Source: Sordariomycetes sp. S80-01Y
Taxonomy: Eukaryota; Ascomycota; Sordariomycetes
Direction: 5' to 3'
Assembly: GCA_037042185.1 (NCBI GenBank)
Contig: JAXQJY010000033.1
Coordinates: 1,860,001-1,924,000, forward strand
Length of the DNA: 64,000 nucleotides
This document shows, piece by piece, positions 21,558-34,097 of the stretch. A program made the translations under genes and the position numbers. How positions within the stretch are numbered: position 1 is the stretch's first letter; each line of letters opens with the position of its first letter. The notes under the pieces were generated by a model that made no database searches, was not told the DNA's origin, and saw only the letters and a program-made list of their open reading frames with translations.

Positions 21558-22451
21558 AGCCTACCAGTATATATAGTAGTTAAGTTCTTTGCACGGATGG
21601 ATCTTTGTTCTTCTCTCTTGTCTTCTCATTCAGCGGGGTTGCGGTGCTACTATCAACTGGACTCGTATTTCTGGCGCACATTTGGTCTCGGCCTCCTCGA
21701 CGCTGTCTTCTAAGCCTCTCGAGGTGGTCGATTATATCTGCTATGCCTTATCTATCTATATTCTTCATAGCTTCTTTCATAAATTCAAATCAACACAAGT
21801 GAGGATCTCAGTGGCCATCATGTGAGAGACAGGGCCCGGGCCACGGCAGCGAGGTATACCTCTCGGCGGTAGGCTTCAGATTTCATGAAACAGCATGGCA
21901 CACGGGAACTCCTCTGCTTTTCGCGCCTTGGGCATGAGTACAGTCTCAATTTTCACACCGAGGCCGTTGCACAGCATTGCTCACTTGACGTCGCGGTCAG
22001 CCACAGCGTTTTGTGCAACCCAAACTGGTGCGCAAGAATGCTCGGGGCCCGAGGCAATGCCACGTCAAGAGTCAGCTAACATCCCGTGAATCGCCGCTGA
22101 TGAACAACCGGGCGGGGTCGCCTCGACTTGGTGTGGCATGTCGCCTAAGTCTGCAGAAACGATGGTGGGACGCGCTGTAGCCTCATTGGGCTTGCTTCAT
22201 TTGCCATTGTACGCCTGATGAAGGGTAAAATGAGTATCGGGCTGGGCGATGAAAAGTGCCAGGGTCGATAAATTTGCGAGCATTCTCGTAAGGCTTCAAA
22301 GCTCTTTGTTGTAAAATACCCGATGTAGGCAATCCAAGCCTCGAAGGGCCGGTTAAAGGTGCACAGCTACCATCATCATTTGCGGCAGGGTGATCGAACT
22401 TCTGGGTTTATATTCTTGATTTCTACTAGTGAAAAAGTGGCTCTCAATGAA
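21558..22451. other. Intergenic, 894 bp
   Basis: 3' flank of the preceding gene and promoter of the NLR gene. Small overlapping ORFs only. Confidence 0.45.
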
Positions 22452-25400
22452 ATGACACAGCCCACAGACGAACCAGATGTTGCTACTTTTCAGTCTCGTG
22501 CCACTACCATTGTAGCACAAGAAACCGCAGCCCAGACTGGAGTTCAACAAGGCTCGCTCATACGTAGAAGCACGGCCAAAGATACAGAGCTCCAGCCAAA
22601 GGATGCCGGTGTCATATCACAATGCTTCAAAGAAGCGATCATCGTAAGTTAGGCTCGCCGCTTTACTCTGACCAAGCAGTGCCGGCAGAAACGAGGACGT
22701 CGATCCGGTCTCCGATACTGATACGGATTTCCAGAGATATAATCGAATGCGAGAAGTGGATGGCGAAGCAAAGTTTAAGAAGCTCTGTACCGACCCGGGT
22801 GCTAACAATGTCGACCCTACCGTCACAGCGTACAATCTTGTGGTCGCGGCCGCAAAAGCACGTTCAAAGTACCTGGAAGGAGGCTCTAGAAAGAGGCTAG
22901 GAGCTTTCTTCGATGATATTATGTTTCATCTAAACAGATACTCACGATCAATTGACGTTCTGATACAGCATGACCCGACAGTGTCTTCCCTGATTTGGGG
23001 ACCCGTCAGGGCTCTACTCGAGGTTGGCAAGACTCCTTACTCTCACCGTTATCTTCGGGTCAGATGCTGATCGCTTGATTGCCATTTATTAGGTAGTAGC
23101 GGACAACCGACAAGCATCGGAGCTGGCTGCCGATGGGGTGCTTGTGGTCGTCCAGCATACCAGTCTGTGGAACAAGGCGGCGGCGCTGTTCGGTTGTGAA
23201 ACAGGCGTTCGTGAAGCTCTCACGAACTTGTACTTGCGCATGCTTGATTTTCTTTTACACGCTGCTGAACGGTTTGGAAGAACACCCCTCAGTCAGTTGA
23301 CGTCCTTTAGCACGCCATTCTTACAATTGATTCACAAGAGGACTTATACTGATCCAGCTGTTCAGAGAGATTCGGCGCATCGCTTTGCTCTGGAGAGCGA
23401 CAAAGAATGGAGGAGAGACTCAAAAAGCTTCAGGAAGCCGCGAAACTCCTAATTTCAGAGGCACAAATGGAAAGTAAGTGACCCTGGGCCGCAAGAATTA
23501 CACCAGCTACGGCGTTGTAGCAGACTGACAGCCATTTGCAGGCAACAGCGACAGTAAGTATAGTCAACACAGCACTTCATCAACTTATGTCGACCTCTTT
23601 TCATCGCCCAATCACTTCGGTCGTTGACTGTGAGCCTAGCCAAGAAAGCAGGAGAAAATGCCTTTCAAAGCATTACCAGTAAGTGTTCCGCCTGACGTAT
23701 TCCTACTGTCCGCGCCAGAAACCTCGTCGAGTTTTCATGCCCAGCTCGAATCCTCTTTTGCTTTTTCAGTTGTTGCCTCAAAGCTCGCAAATCTTCTGAG
23801 CTTGTTGTTCCCTATTTCGCCGCCCAGGCTCCCTTGTAACGCCATAGCTCATTGCCGCACGGTTAGTCCCGTGAAATCATGCATGAGGCTACCTACATGG
23901 GTTTGTGTGAGGCTGGAAATGCAGCCTATAGCAACTGAGTCCAGATCGGCCTCGACGAACGGCCACGATGCGGGGCTGTCCCGGCGATCTCATCGAGGGC
24001 GCACAAGGCTTTTATCCCAACGTCTTTTCTTTACCATCACCAAGCCCTGCAATGCCATGGACGAGTTATATGGCATTCCTCCCCAGGGCTTGCGGCCGAC
24101 CGACACTAATTTGCCGTGTTTCACAACAGGGATCGAGAACGACGTGCGGGCACTTGGGAGGACTGTCGCGGCCTCGTCTACTTTACAAAGTGAGGCTTCC
24201 TGTTCTCCGCCGCCCAGCCTCATTTAAATGAGACTGCAAAGGGCCGAAGCCCCTGTTGTAGATACTGACAATCTCAAGGCCACTTCCAGCACGCTGTCCT
24301 CATTAAGGAATGGATCGGCCGCCAGGCAAATTGCCTGGCAGAGTCGGACGCTCGACTACATACTCCAAAGCCCAGCGATAGGCCGCCTTGGGTTGTACAC
24401 GAGCTCCAGTATTTACAATGGCTGGATCAACAGAACCCGGGCCTCTTGTGGGTCACGGGAAACTCAGGTTAGTGTAGATCAGCCGCGGTTCTTGACTCAC
24501 CGATACAAGTGAGCAGTCGAGGGAGAGCTATGTCTTAGCCTTGCGGTCACGGATAGGTGCTAATGTCTCTGAAGGCACAGGGAAGTCCCATCTTGCAAAA
24601 CGCCTCGCGGAGTTTTTAACAACTTCAAATCCGAGCTGCAAAATCTTGTCCCACGGCTATCAATCTAACTACTCCACGCTGCAGAGGAGTCCCAACGCCT
24701 TGGCCTTTTCGATCATCGACCAACTGTGGCAGAACAACGCGCTCACTGGCCTGCCGCAAAGCACTTTGCATAAGCTATCGGCTCTCTTCACTCACTTTAG
24801 GAGGCATCCAGAGCGCTGCCGCTTCTCGCAGACGTGGGAAATCTGTGTCGACTTGCTCAAGCAACTCAACGATTTCGTGCTGATTGTTGACGGGATGGAC
24901 GAATGCTCCTTTGATGAATGCGAGGACGGCCAGACTCCAGTTGAAGCGCTCGAAGCTCTGCTTGAGTCAACTGACGGGAAAGTCGCCATCTTTTGTCGAC
25001 CAAGCTTTCCGCTGAAAATCGGCACGGATGAGTCTAGCCGACCGAACGAAATAAGGCTCACTACCGAGAAGACACGAGATGATTTCGGGGAAATGTGTGA
25101 ATTTGAGTCTCAAAAATTGAAGTGGGATCCTGGCCTCCGGTCAAAGGCGAAAGAAATGATCATCCTGCGGGCGGAAGGCTCCTTTTTGTCTGCAAAGCTC
25201 AGGTTCGAAGAGCTGTCTAAGCTTCGCGTACATAAGGACATCCATCTGGCAATGGGCGCAACGCTGCCTGATACTGTTCAAGAGTACTACCAACGCGGTC
25301 TGAACCGACTAGTCGACGAGGCTCCCGGGAAGGATACCGAAGCTTGTCGCCATATCCTCCTTGTTCTCCTCGGGACACGCCGCCTTTTGACCTTGAACGA

Positions 25401-27294
25401 GCTCTCCAGCGCTACAGGCTTGATTCCCGCACTTACAGGGCCCCTGATTCCGCAATGGCTTTATCCAATCGTCTCATGGGATAGAGGCATTCCTGTTCTC
25501 GCTCATGCAACGGTCCGCGACTTTCTTTCGGCAGCAGACTACGCTTCGAAAGCTCCTCCTGAATTGCGCTTTGCACCCGATGAGCCTAACTCATTCATGG
25601 CTGAACGCTGTCTGGAATGTCTGTTGGATGAAAAATTTGGGGATCCCGATCGAATTGCTCGACGTTTGCGAGCAAGATTTGGCCTCGAAAAAATAGCAGA
25701 GGACCCGGTTTGCGGCTTCTACGCTTATGCTGCGGCAAACTGGGCTCTTCACCTCATCCAGATCAAGAAGCCCAGTCGTGAGCTAGTGGAGCTAGCGGGG
25801 AAATTCCTTTCTGCTCTCCAGTTTACTTACTGGGCAGAGTATGTCTTCATCGACTTTGGCGATTTTCAGGCCATCCGCGCTACTCAGACGCAACTCCTTA
25901 ACTGGTCAAATCAATTAGAGAAGGACGAGCAGCAAGTGCTGGGCCTAGAGGGCTACTATGAGGTCCCTTATAAGAGCCTTAACCAGCTGTACGAATCGAG
26001 AAAAGAAGACGACAGAACTTTGCCTTGGCTCCCTTTGATGCAGCTAGGCTTTTATTATTTCGATATTGGCAGAATCCATGATATGCAAAAGGTACGGACC
26101 TACGTCGCTGATGGGCTATGCAAGCTTCTTGGCAGAAAGAATCCTCTCACCCTCAGGGCTCGATCAGAGGCCGCATTTGCACTTCTCAATCGAGGGGACC
26201 TCTTTAAAGCACGCAAAACCTGGACGAATGTCGCAGCCGACCAGATGGATACCGTGCCAGAGGAAGACAGGAGCGAACTCTATCGAACCCTGTTCTATAA
26301 AGGAATGGCTGAATACTTGATGAATGACTATACGACCGCCTTACGCACCCTGGCGTACGTGTCGGCCAAATTCCTCGGCTCCAAAGGTCCGACGAGCAAC
26401 CCCTTCTTGGTGGCGGAGCTATGGTACGCCCAGGTGAACGCAACTCGGGGAGAGCTTGAGCAAGCTTCGACAACTATGGAAGACATACGCCAAAAGCGAG
26501 AAGAAAAGTACGGGTCCAGCGATGGGTCTGCAACCCTTACCCTAACATTCCTGAGCGATGTTTACCGCAAACTCGGAGAGCAGGGAAAGGCCATTAAGTA
26601 CTTGGAAGAAGCTCTAAAGCAGCGGAAACGCCTGTGGGCAATAACACATCCCCTCGTAATTGACGCTTCGCTGAGGCTTGCTATTACTTATCGAGACTTC
26701 GACCTGGAGGATGATGCGTGGGACTTGATCGATGAAGTTGAACAAAAGGGGCGCCTAGAAGAGGAGGATAAGTTCTATGAGCTGTGCCAAGCTCGTCATT
26801 TGAAGGGTCTCTTGCAATTTGGGGATGGTAACACAGACGAAGCGATCCTCATCCTACAGCGACTCATCATCGACACCGATCCCAACAAAGTGATCCGGCC
26901 CCTGCACTGGATTCGTACCGACCTTGCAGACATGCTGCGCCATCGCAATCACCCGGGAGATGGAGGCACTGCAAGCATGTTATTCGACGGTGTGATTGTA
27001 GCTCAAGAGACAAGGGCGCAGCAAGATGCGCATCGTGGGTCGGTCGGCGAGCCTGACCCTCCTCAGCAGCTTGAGCTAGCAGAAAAGGCGTTGAGGCTCT
27101 GCCGGTCTGAAAGTCTGAGCAAAGCCCAGAAATTGCTCGAAGACGAGGGGTTTCGGTGGAAAAGCGAACGATCGTTGTGGCTGATTGCGGGGATGCCTGC
27201 AGCAGATACCACGGTGATGAAACCACCGCGGGGGCTTGGGGACAGGTCGTCAGCGAGTCCTTTGATTTCTGATAGCAGTGATACGGAAGCTTAA
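22452..27294 (+). CDS. STAND/NLR-type protein: DUF7708-like N-terminus, NACHT NTPase, TPR repeats
   Basis: Secure exons are 22452-22643, 22735-23022, the start of the next at 23093, a coiled-coil exon ending at 23473, 23542-23553 (12 nt), 23640-23678 (39 nt), one running from about 24279 to 24467, and 24575-27294. The exon borders between 23290 and 23360, and the exons between 23679 and 24278, are not resolved. The N-terminal block (RKRLGAFFDDIMFHLNRYS, SSLIWGPVRALLEVVAD, FLLHAAERFGRTPLSQL) resembles the DUF7708 module that precedes NACHT in fungi. Walker A is GNSGTGKS, formed across the 107-nt intron at 24468-24574. Walker B is FVLIVDGMDECSF. TPR-like helices (LWYAQVNATRGELEQA, SDVYRKLGEQGKAIKYLEEA) fill the C-terminal third. 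Such proteins are candidate self/non-self receptors. A damaged linker cannot be excluded, although the 907-codon last exon is intact. Confidence 0.8.
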
Positions 27295-28310
27295 TGCAGT
27301 ACTCAGCCATAGCCCACGAGTTCTTCGATTTGAACGAGGCGTTCCCTTTTTTTTCTAGGCTGGGGATCCAGATTACGATCAGTATGGAAACGATTTATGG
27401 AATTCTTAAGTCAGCATGAGACAGTCCATTCGAAAAGCAATTACTTGAGGGGCTGAATGTACTCAGTATTATATGGAACGCAGACCATCTCGGTTTGTGA
27501 CGCTGAGAACTCAACAGACGGCAAGCATTAAGCGAATCGTGATGCAGCGTTCACCCCGGCAGATGAAGCTCTCAATGGTTCAAGGGCTCATGCTTTTTCC
27601 GGGACTATCCAGTGTCTCATGCTCGCGAGTCCCTGCTTAAGAGGAAGTGTACCTTAAGGACCTGGTTGTAGAATTGACCAAGTGAAAGCGTATCAATATA
27701 CGTACCCCTAAGCTTGGATCATTTTCAGCTGTGTCGATTTGTGGGGGAGGATCTATTCCTCACCTTCAATTCCCTCTCTCTATTATGTACTTTCTTTCCT
27801 CCTCATCTCCTAGAGTCCGAAGCTTGTCTGAGCAATTGAGTCAACTCGCTCAACTCTCAGCTTCGGCTAAGTTGCCCGGAAAGCCCAAACGTGCAGAGCG
27901 CAATCTCCAGATGGCTCTCAAAGGATCTTCATCTAGTCATAGCCCTAGCCACAGCCCCAATTTCAGCCTCAGCCCCGGGACCTGGCGAAACTTCTGTTGA
28001 TACATCCTACACGGGGGTAGGCTCACTACGCAACACCGTTATCTCGCGCCATCTAACGCTTTTCGGCCGAGCGCTGCGATGAGCCTTTTCGGGTCTAGCG
28101 CAGACCGGGGTTTCAATGAGCTTAATCATAGTCGGCGAATCAGAGCTCACATGGAGATCTCTCTTCATCGACTCGGTATGCGCATAGTCCCGGTTGAAAG
28201 ATGCACTCACAGAATGCATAGATGCTCCTGGGAAGCTTCACCAGCTGTTCAGAGTTAGTGAGAGGGAATGGAAGTATAGTCAAACGAAAATTGCCTCTGG
28301 AGCATGTAAA
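27295..28310. other. Intergenic, 1.0 kb, between convergent genes
   Basis: A 71-codon ORF (27785-28000, Ser-rich, with SHSPSHSP) is present but has no family support. Otherwise nothing was seen. Confidence 0.4.
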
Positions 28311-30042
28311 CTATTGAAACTGACATTCTGAATCGTGCCAGTCCAACTTCTCGTCGGGATACTCGCGGGGTCGGCCATATGCCTGGTCAATCTCCACCCT
28401 CGTCCTGTGAAACTTCCACTGCCACCACCTTGCCTCGCGCGTGTGAATCATTCCCACCTCATTGTACATATCCTCCTCTAGGTCAGACGCGTTGAGACGC
28501 TTCAGTACGTACTCTGCGTACATCCTCTGGCCTTCATCTCTCGTGAGCGCCCAAGCCACGGATACGGCTGGAACGGCATGTGTTGCTCCTAGGGGTCGCA
28601 GGTCGATCGCTCGTTCGCCAACAGAGAGCGAGTCTTGTATGAGTATATCGGCTGTATGTTGGAGAGACTCGTCATTGGGTGCAAATTGTTGCAACAGACC
28701 GTTGATGGCCATCGCCATACCTAGGAGACCACCGAATAGGGTCATGAGTCTGAGGCTGGCGCGGTCTGTGTACAGGTCGCTTTGTGTTATCGGTTGGTAG
28801 ATAATCTCTTCAACTCTTTGAATGATCTGAAATCGGTCTGCAAGGAGGTGGTTATATTTGCGCTCCAGAGAGCTCTTATTCGGCAATGGCTCCCGGAGCT
28901 CTTCAGCTAAGCTTGCCATCTGCCTCAGTGTCATACTCGATGGGTGTGGACTGGCGGGCTCGTAAGGCTGTCTCGATTTGCCGACAATATCTGGTGAGAG
29001 TGGTTCGAGCTTATCGAGCAGTGCCGGTAGCCACCCCTGTGTGTGGAGTTTGTCATTGCTTATGCCCTCCATAAGCTAGAAGCCATTAACACGCCTTTGT
29101 CAGCAATCCGGGGAAGGGCCATGTGGAGCCAAGCTGCGTGACGTACCACAGTGAAGACCATGACGGTCAACATCTCAACCTCGAACGGACTTGCCCAAGC
29201 ACGATTCACGGTTGACTCAAGCAAGACAGCGATGCCCTCGGCATGCGCGCTAGCTGTACCGCTAAGGAAGCCCTGCATCCACGTTAGGATCAAGCCGAAG
29301 GAAGCCTGTATGCGACGGTGGCGCCGTATTTACCGCGGTGATCATGGTAAGATAGATTGCACACATGGTGTCTGAGACGTCTTCCGCCTTGACGGGTGGG
29401 CCACTCAGCGCCTCGCGCAGGGCTCTTAACGCCTCCCCATGCTTGGGATAGGTGTCCAATTGGTTACAACCACGATGCATGTTGGCAAAGGATGTAGCAA
29501 AGGCGTCTGTGGCAGCATCGAGTGCTTTGTTGTGGCCTACACGAGCTGGCACAAAGCGAAGGAAAGCTCCGAAAACTCTGAGATCGAAACGAAGGTCCTC
29601 GACCTCTAGTCTCGAAATCATGCGCCGAGCTACGGTAGACGACTGTGTGCTTGGCATTATGCTCAAAGGATCTGGAGTTGGGGGCTGCGGAGACGTCAAT
29701 GTTGATGACTGTTCCGCGGATGTGGGCTGCTCCGAGTCGAAGACCAGTGCCATAAAGCCCTGAGGGGTCCCCTGGCTGCTGCGTCTCGAGTGTGTCGGTG
29801 ATGATCTATGTATAAATTTGTAGCGCTGCTGGCCAGCGCCGACGCACGGGATACCAAGACGAGCGCATCTGGCGCACGATGGGGCGGCTTGGTCGCACTG
29901 AACGGGGGCCGTTGTGTCAGTTCCATTCTGCGGGTTGCCGTAGACGGACCCCCCGAAAGGGAAAGTTCATGGAATCCAAACTTGCCTTCTTTTTCTGCCT
30001 TCGGCAAGCATCACAGCCCCTTCCCGTTGGAACACCTGGCAT
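28311..30042 (-). CDS. Zn2Cys6 transcription factor with fungal-specific regulatory domain
   Basis: Four exons on the minus strand, 30042-29986, 29897-29334, 29272-29147 and 29075-28311, give 503 residues. The first intron (88 nt) is GC-AG with donor AAG|GCAAGT and splits the zinc cluster just before its third cysteine. Spliced, the cluster is canonical: C10-x2-C13-x6-C20-x6-C27-x2-C30-x6-C37 (CDACRRQKKK, then CDQAAPSCARCARLGIPC). The C-terminal 300 residues (ISRLEVEDLRFDLRVFGAFL, AEGIAVLLESTVNRAWASPF, YAEYVLKRLNASDLEEDMYN) resemble the fungal transcription factor domain of this class. The target is unknown. The small class of about 500 residues often controls nearby metabolic genes, but no gene cluster surrounds it. 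A model starting at 29753 would lose the DNA-binding domain. Confidence 0.87.
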
Positions 30043-30951
30043 GATGGCTATCGTACGTTTCGTGGGCGCACGGCGTGAGCCGCACAAGGACTAGTGTCGT
30101 TGACACAAGATCCCACGGAACTACGGCTCCCAACCGAGTTGTTCGCAGGGTTTTACCGCAAGGAGACGGGTGTCAGATGCGGGATTCGAATAGTTTGAGT
30201 GTCAAACGCGACGGAGCATCAAGAATACGGTCGGGTTTGCTCGTTGAAGCGCCAGCGCGGCTTGACGTTGGTGGGGGGGCGGCCGGGCTTCAAATATGTA
30301 GTTATCGAGGATGGCTTGACAGGGGCGAACGAACGTCTCCGGCTCCCGCTATCAGACACGCCCGCGCTGTCAGGGCTGCTATTCTCAAGTTGCGGCCGCC
30401 GCCAATCTTGGTGCATGGCGAGAATCTTGGGGCTTCAAAAGTCGGAGATGTCCACGAGACCGTGTCGTAACCACCTTCTCTATGCTTCCATTGGCCTCCT
30501 CGCGCGGTTTGCGTGCTCGGGGGTCCGGTGGGGTTGGGATCTGAGCTGAGGACGACAGGGGACCGTGGCGACGGAGTTGGACTCAGCCTTGTGTAGGCTT
30601 AGACTGAAGCCTTGTGGGGCAAGAGAGAACTGAGCTGGCTCTGGATAGGGAGTCCTGGAGCGGCCGCTTTACCGATCGGGTTCTATGCGACGATGTCATT
30701 GGGCGTGCATGTAATACGCCTCTCGGTTGCGTGAGCGAGAGGAGAATACTTATAGCACTCGACTCTGCACACATCACTGAGGCTCGGGCTCGCCGTCTCC
30801 CTCCAGTTTGTCAGCATCTTCTTCATCGACGTCGACCTGCATCGCCAACTTGCGCTTTCTTCCACGAGCGTCGATTCACACCGATTTCCAACCCAAGACT
30901 AAACCTTACCAAATCAACCCTCAGAACAACGACTGCCCTCCGAAGGCAATC
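30043..30951. other. Divergent intergenic region, 909 bp
   Basis: Shared promoter space between the Zn2Cys6 gene (-) and the tubby-like gene (+). The 3' third is pyrimidine-rich leader. No gene was seen. Confidence 0.5.
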
Positions 30952-32073
30952 ATGGACGCACAATCAAAGGGGATGCAACCCTCGTACGCGCCACCACCCG
31001 GACCTCCCCCGTCCTATCACGAACGGTATCAGCAGCCGCCACCACAGTCGCAGTATCAACAGCCCGGCGGCATCCCGCCTCAACATGCCCACAACTCGTA
31101 CTATGCCAGCTTTGGGCATCTCTACGGCACGCAGCCGCAGTACAATCAGAGTCCCGGCTTTCGACACTCGTACGGAGGTTCTCCGAGCCCGAGCCAGCAG
31201 ATGCACTACAACCACCAGCCCAGCCTTAGTCCACAACCTGGCCAGTATCCCCCACCGGGTGGACTAAGCCCACACTCAGCCGACAGTGCACACTTTGGCC
31301 AAAGTCATCACCACACGGCCCATGGACGTCACTCGAGCCATAGCTCCCGGCCGAGTCAGAGCCTCAGCCCGTATGCCAGTCAGCAACGCCCGTCGTCCGC
31401 ATCTTCATACGGCTCGTTTGCCGGTGGAAGCGGCGCCGGCTTCTCGGGCCTGCCCCCGCGTATCGAGGTTTGGTGCTCCAAACGTGGAAGCAGCGGCGAC
31501 AGCTACCACATGGAAATAGGCCCTGAATCGTTTGGACAGGTCTTCTATGCTGCCAAAATGGGGATGGGCAAGCTGAAGATCAAGAAGGGTTTGTACACGT
31601 CCGATGGCCCCGCGGCTGCCGAAGCGGTTGAAAAGGGGTTCCTCAGCTCCAAATCAATCCTCAAGGTGAACGGCTACGAGACAGGCTTCGACGGAGGGAC
31701 CAACTTCTCCTCGGGTGCGAAGGGAACTTTCCAGGCACCGCGCGACGGCCGCACCGAGACGTGGGAGTGGCGAAGAAAGAAGGCAGCCGGAGGTCTCATG
31801 GACAAGCTGTCTCGAGCCATGTCGTCGAAGATGGGAGACTGGGAGCTCTGTCCTGCCGGTGGCTCTCAGGTGGTAGCCACCTGGACCCAGGGCGAGGGCA
31901 ACGGCATGGCCAAGAACAAGACGATGGGGGTTTTGGAGTTCCACGGCCAGGCAGCGATGGGTGACATGGGCGACACGTTTCATAGCGTCGCCATCCTCGC
32001 GATGCTAAGGATTTTGCAGCTGCGCTTCCAGTCCGAAGTGGCTTCGGCAGTTGGGTCTGCAGCCGGCGGGTAG
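30952..32073 (+). CDS. Pro/Gln/His-rich protein with tubby-like C-terminal domain
   Basis: Intronless, 373 residues from ATG 30952; the frame stays open further upstream but without an ATG. Residues 1-165 are low complexity, rich in P, Q, Y, H and S (YQQPPPQSQYQQPGG). Residues 170-360 look like one folded beta-rich domain: IEVWCSKRGSSGDSYHMEIG, SSKSILKVNGYETGFDGG, then RTETWEWRR, WELCPAGGSQVVATW and MGVLEFHGQ. It ends in a hydrophobic helix (FHSVAILAMLRILQLRF). This arrangement of strands followed by one buried helix is that of tubby C-terminal-like (LURP-one-type) barrels. The assignment is from pattern, not from a search. Function is unknown. Confidence 0.72.
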   Translation: MDAQSKGMQPSYAPPPGPPPSYHERYQQPPPQSQYQQPGGIPPQHAHNSYYASFGHLYGTQPQYNQSPGFRHSYGGSPSPSQQMHYNHQPSLSPQPGQYPPPGGLSPHSADSAHFGQSHHHTAHGRHSSHSSRPSQSLSPYASQQRPSSASSYGSFAGGSGAGFSGLPPRIEVWCSKRGSSGDSYHMEIGPESFGQVFYAAKMGMGKLKIKKGLYTSDGPAAAEAVEKGFLSSKSILKVNGYETGFDGGTNFSSGAKGTFQAPRDGRTETWEWRRKKAAGGLMDKLSRAMSSKMGDWELCPAGGSQVVATWTQGEGNGMAKNKTMGVLEFHGQAAMGDMGDTFHSVAILAMLRILQLRFQSEVASAVGSAAGG

Positions 32074-34097
32074 GATAGCTCAAGCAACCTGTAGTTGAGG
32101 CTAGATCTGTGCGTCAGTAGCGTTATGGTCAAACTTTATTAAAATTTGCCCTGTATTCTGGTTCATCGTGCGACGGCATTGGTCGTCACGCCCTGGACGG
32201 GACGGAGGTGGTGTAGTTACGGGGACTGGGTCGGCGAAGTTGACTTGCTCAATCACTGACAGTGGCCCATCGCACGGGGCAGATGCTCCGGCCGGTGGGA
32301 CTGGCTGCGGCCATGAACACCCGATGTTCTCACGCCGTGGGAGCACGGGGTCCGCGGTGATCTCAATCGAGGTTTCAGGGAACCTAATGGCAACACTCTG
32401 CTTCTAGGAAACGGAAATTTGACGGACAAAATATGATAGTTCGCCAGAAATTAAGACAAAGGAGAAAACGAAACGCAGGCGCAAGGGTCACCTCTGCCGC
32501 TCCTCAATCCCACTCGTATAATCCCGCCCAGCCAAGCAACCGAAAATGCCCGCCGCTAGTTCCGCTCGGAGGAGGGCGGGTAAACAGAAGGAGGAAAAGT
32601 CTCCGACCGAGGATTTGTAACCTGAGGAAATGGTTGTAGGGACCTGTTGCGCTGCAATTTTCCTTGTGACGTCCAAAATATCTACGCTTCATGAGTATAG
32701 TCCTACTAAATAGCAGTAGTGGGTAGGAGCTACGATGCAGAGAGTGAAGAAAAGGGCAGGGATTCTACCTTAAGTCAGCAGCAGGTCGATGATGACAGTG
32801 GGCCGCCACGACTATGACGCTCTGGACTTGGAGCAATGACCTGACAGGCCGAGGAGGGGGCTCCGAGGCCGATAACCCACGAGACTCGACCATGCGACGA
32901 GGCTGAAGTTAATTGACGTGACGCGAGCCTGACCTGAGTCCTTCTCCTCTCAAGGTGATGTCGCTTCCCCGCCCCCGATGCATCTACGGTATCGTGAGAT
33001 TGTGGAAGCGAGCGTCGAGAGTCTCGACCAGCAGCATTGGAACTCCTCTTGCTCGTGTGGACAGTGTGTGGACGCTTGGGAGGGTAGCGGCGCACTCCTC
33101 GTCCTGAAAGAGCTGTGATCGTCGTCGACCGTGGAGCCATCCAAGCATCGCGATGGGCCAGGCAAGCCAGGATGGCAAATGTCGATGCGGGCCTTGCATT
33201 TTCCCATGTTCTGACGACAAAACTCGCCATCCGTCCCATCTTGTGCCATGTTATCATTGATTACTGTAACCTCGTCAACACCAGCACCACGGTGACCCTT
33301 CTGGCAATGCATGTGAGGCCGACGGGCGGTTCAAGACTGGGCTGCATCTTCACCATAACCCCAAGCAAGTCATGCGATATCCCACACGGCCCTGTGACCG
33401 TCGCAGCGCATGGAAACAATAACAGCACCAGTCTCGGGCAGATAGAACAGTGAAGTGTGGGTGCTTGATAATGCCATGATGCATGAGCAGTCGATCAGCC
33501 GTAACGTGTGAATTGACCGGTTTCACGCACGGTCTTGAGTCTGGACCGTGGGGCGCTCTCGCCCGCTAGCTGGGCGCTCTGAAGGTCACCGCAGTGGCTC
33601 CGGCAGGGAAAGTGAGGGAGCGCCCACAGTCTTACCCGGCTCCTGCAGACTGTGCCATCGTCAGTGCCCGCGTTGGCGGGACCTCCCCCCAGCCAAGTCT
33701 CTCGCTCCCTCCTCCGATCCTCGATTGGATCCTGAAACTTCAGTCCCCGCCTGAGGTTCAACGCTGTCGCCCTTTTCCATCTTTTCTTGTTGTTTAGGTC
33801 CTTCTCTATCCTTCTTGAATTCCTTTCGCGATCTCCTAAAGCCCTCGTCGTGTCGTGTCGTGTTGTGTCGTGTCGCGCGGCAGTCGCCCCTTCACCTACT
33901 TCGAGTCGCGGCGCCGTTGCTTGCCTTGCTGGGCCAACAATGTGCTAAGTTCCCGCATCGACTACAACCTCCCTCTGCCCACCTTCTCGTCTGCCGCCCT
34001 TCCTAAGCCTGGTTTGGCTTTGGTTTGAGAACGGCAACCTCGCAAGGGCGACTCTCCTGCGAACCGCGAAACTTCTAGGTTTCTCGGCCACATCACC
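32074..34097. other. Intergenic, 2.0 kb; long leader of the phytochrome gene
   Basis: A TGTCG/TGTTG pentamer array lies at about 33846-33875, and the last 400 bp are CT-rich, typical of a fungal leader. Overlapping ORFs at 32775-33312 (minus) show no family. Confidence 0.45.
33846..33875. repeat. Pentamer tandem repeat (GTGTC)n in the phytochrome leader
   Basis: About six units of TGTCG with one TGTTG variant lie 220 bp upstream of the phytochrome ATG. It is probably a simple-sequence tract in the 5' leader. Confidence 0.7.

Noticed and set aside
27785-28000. 71-codon Ser-rich ORF between convergent genes
   Set aside because: Too short and low-complexity, with no family or splice support.
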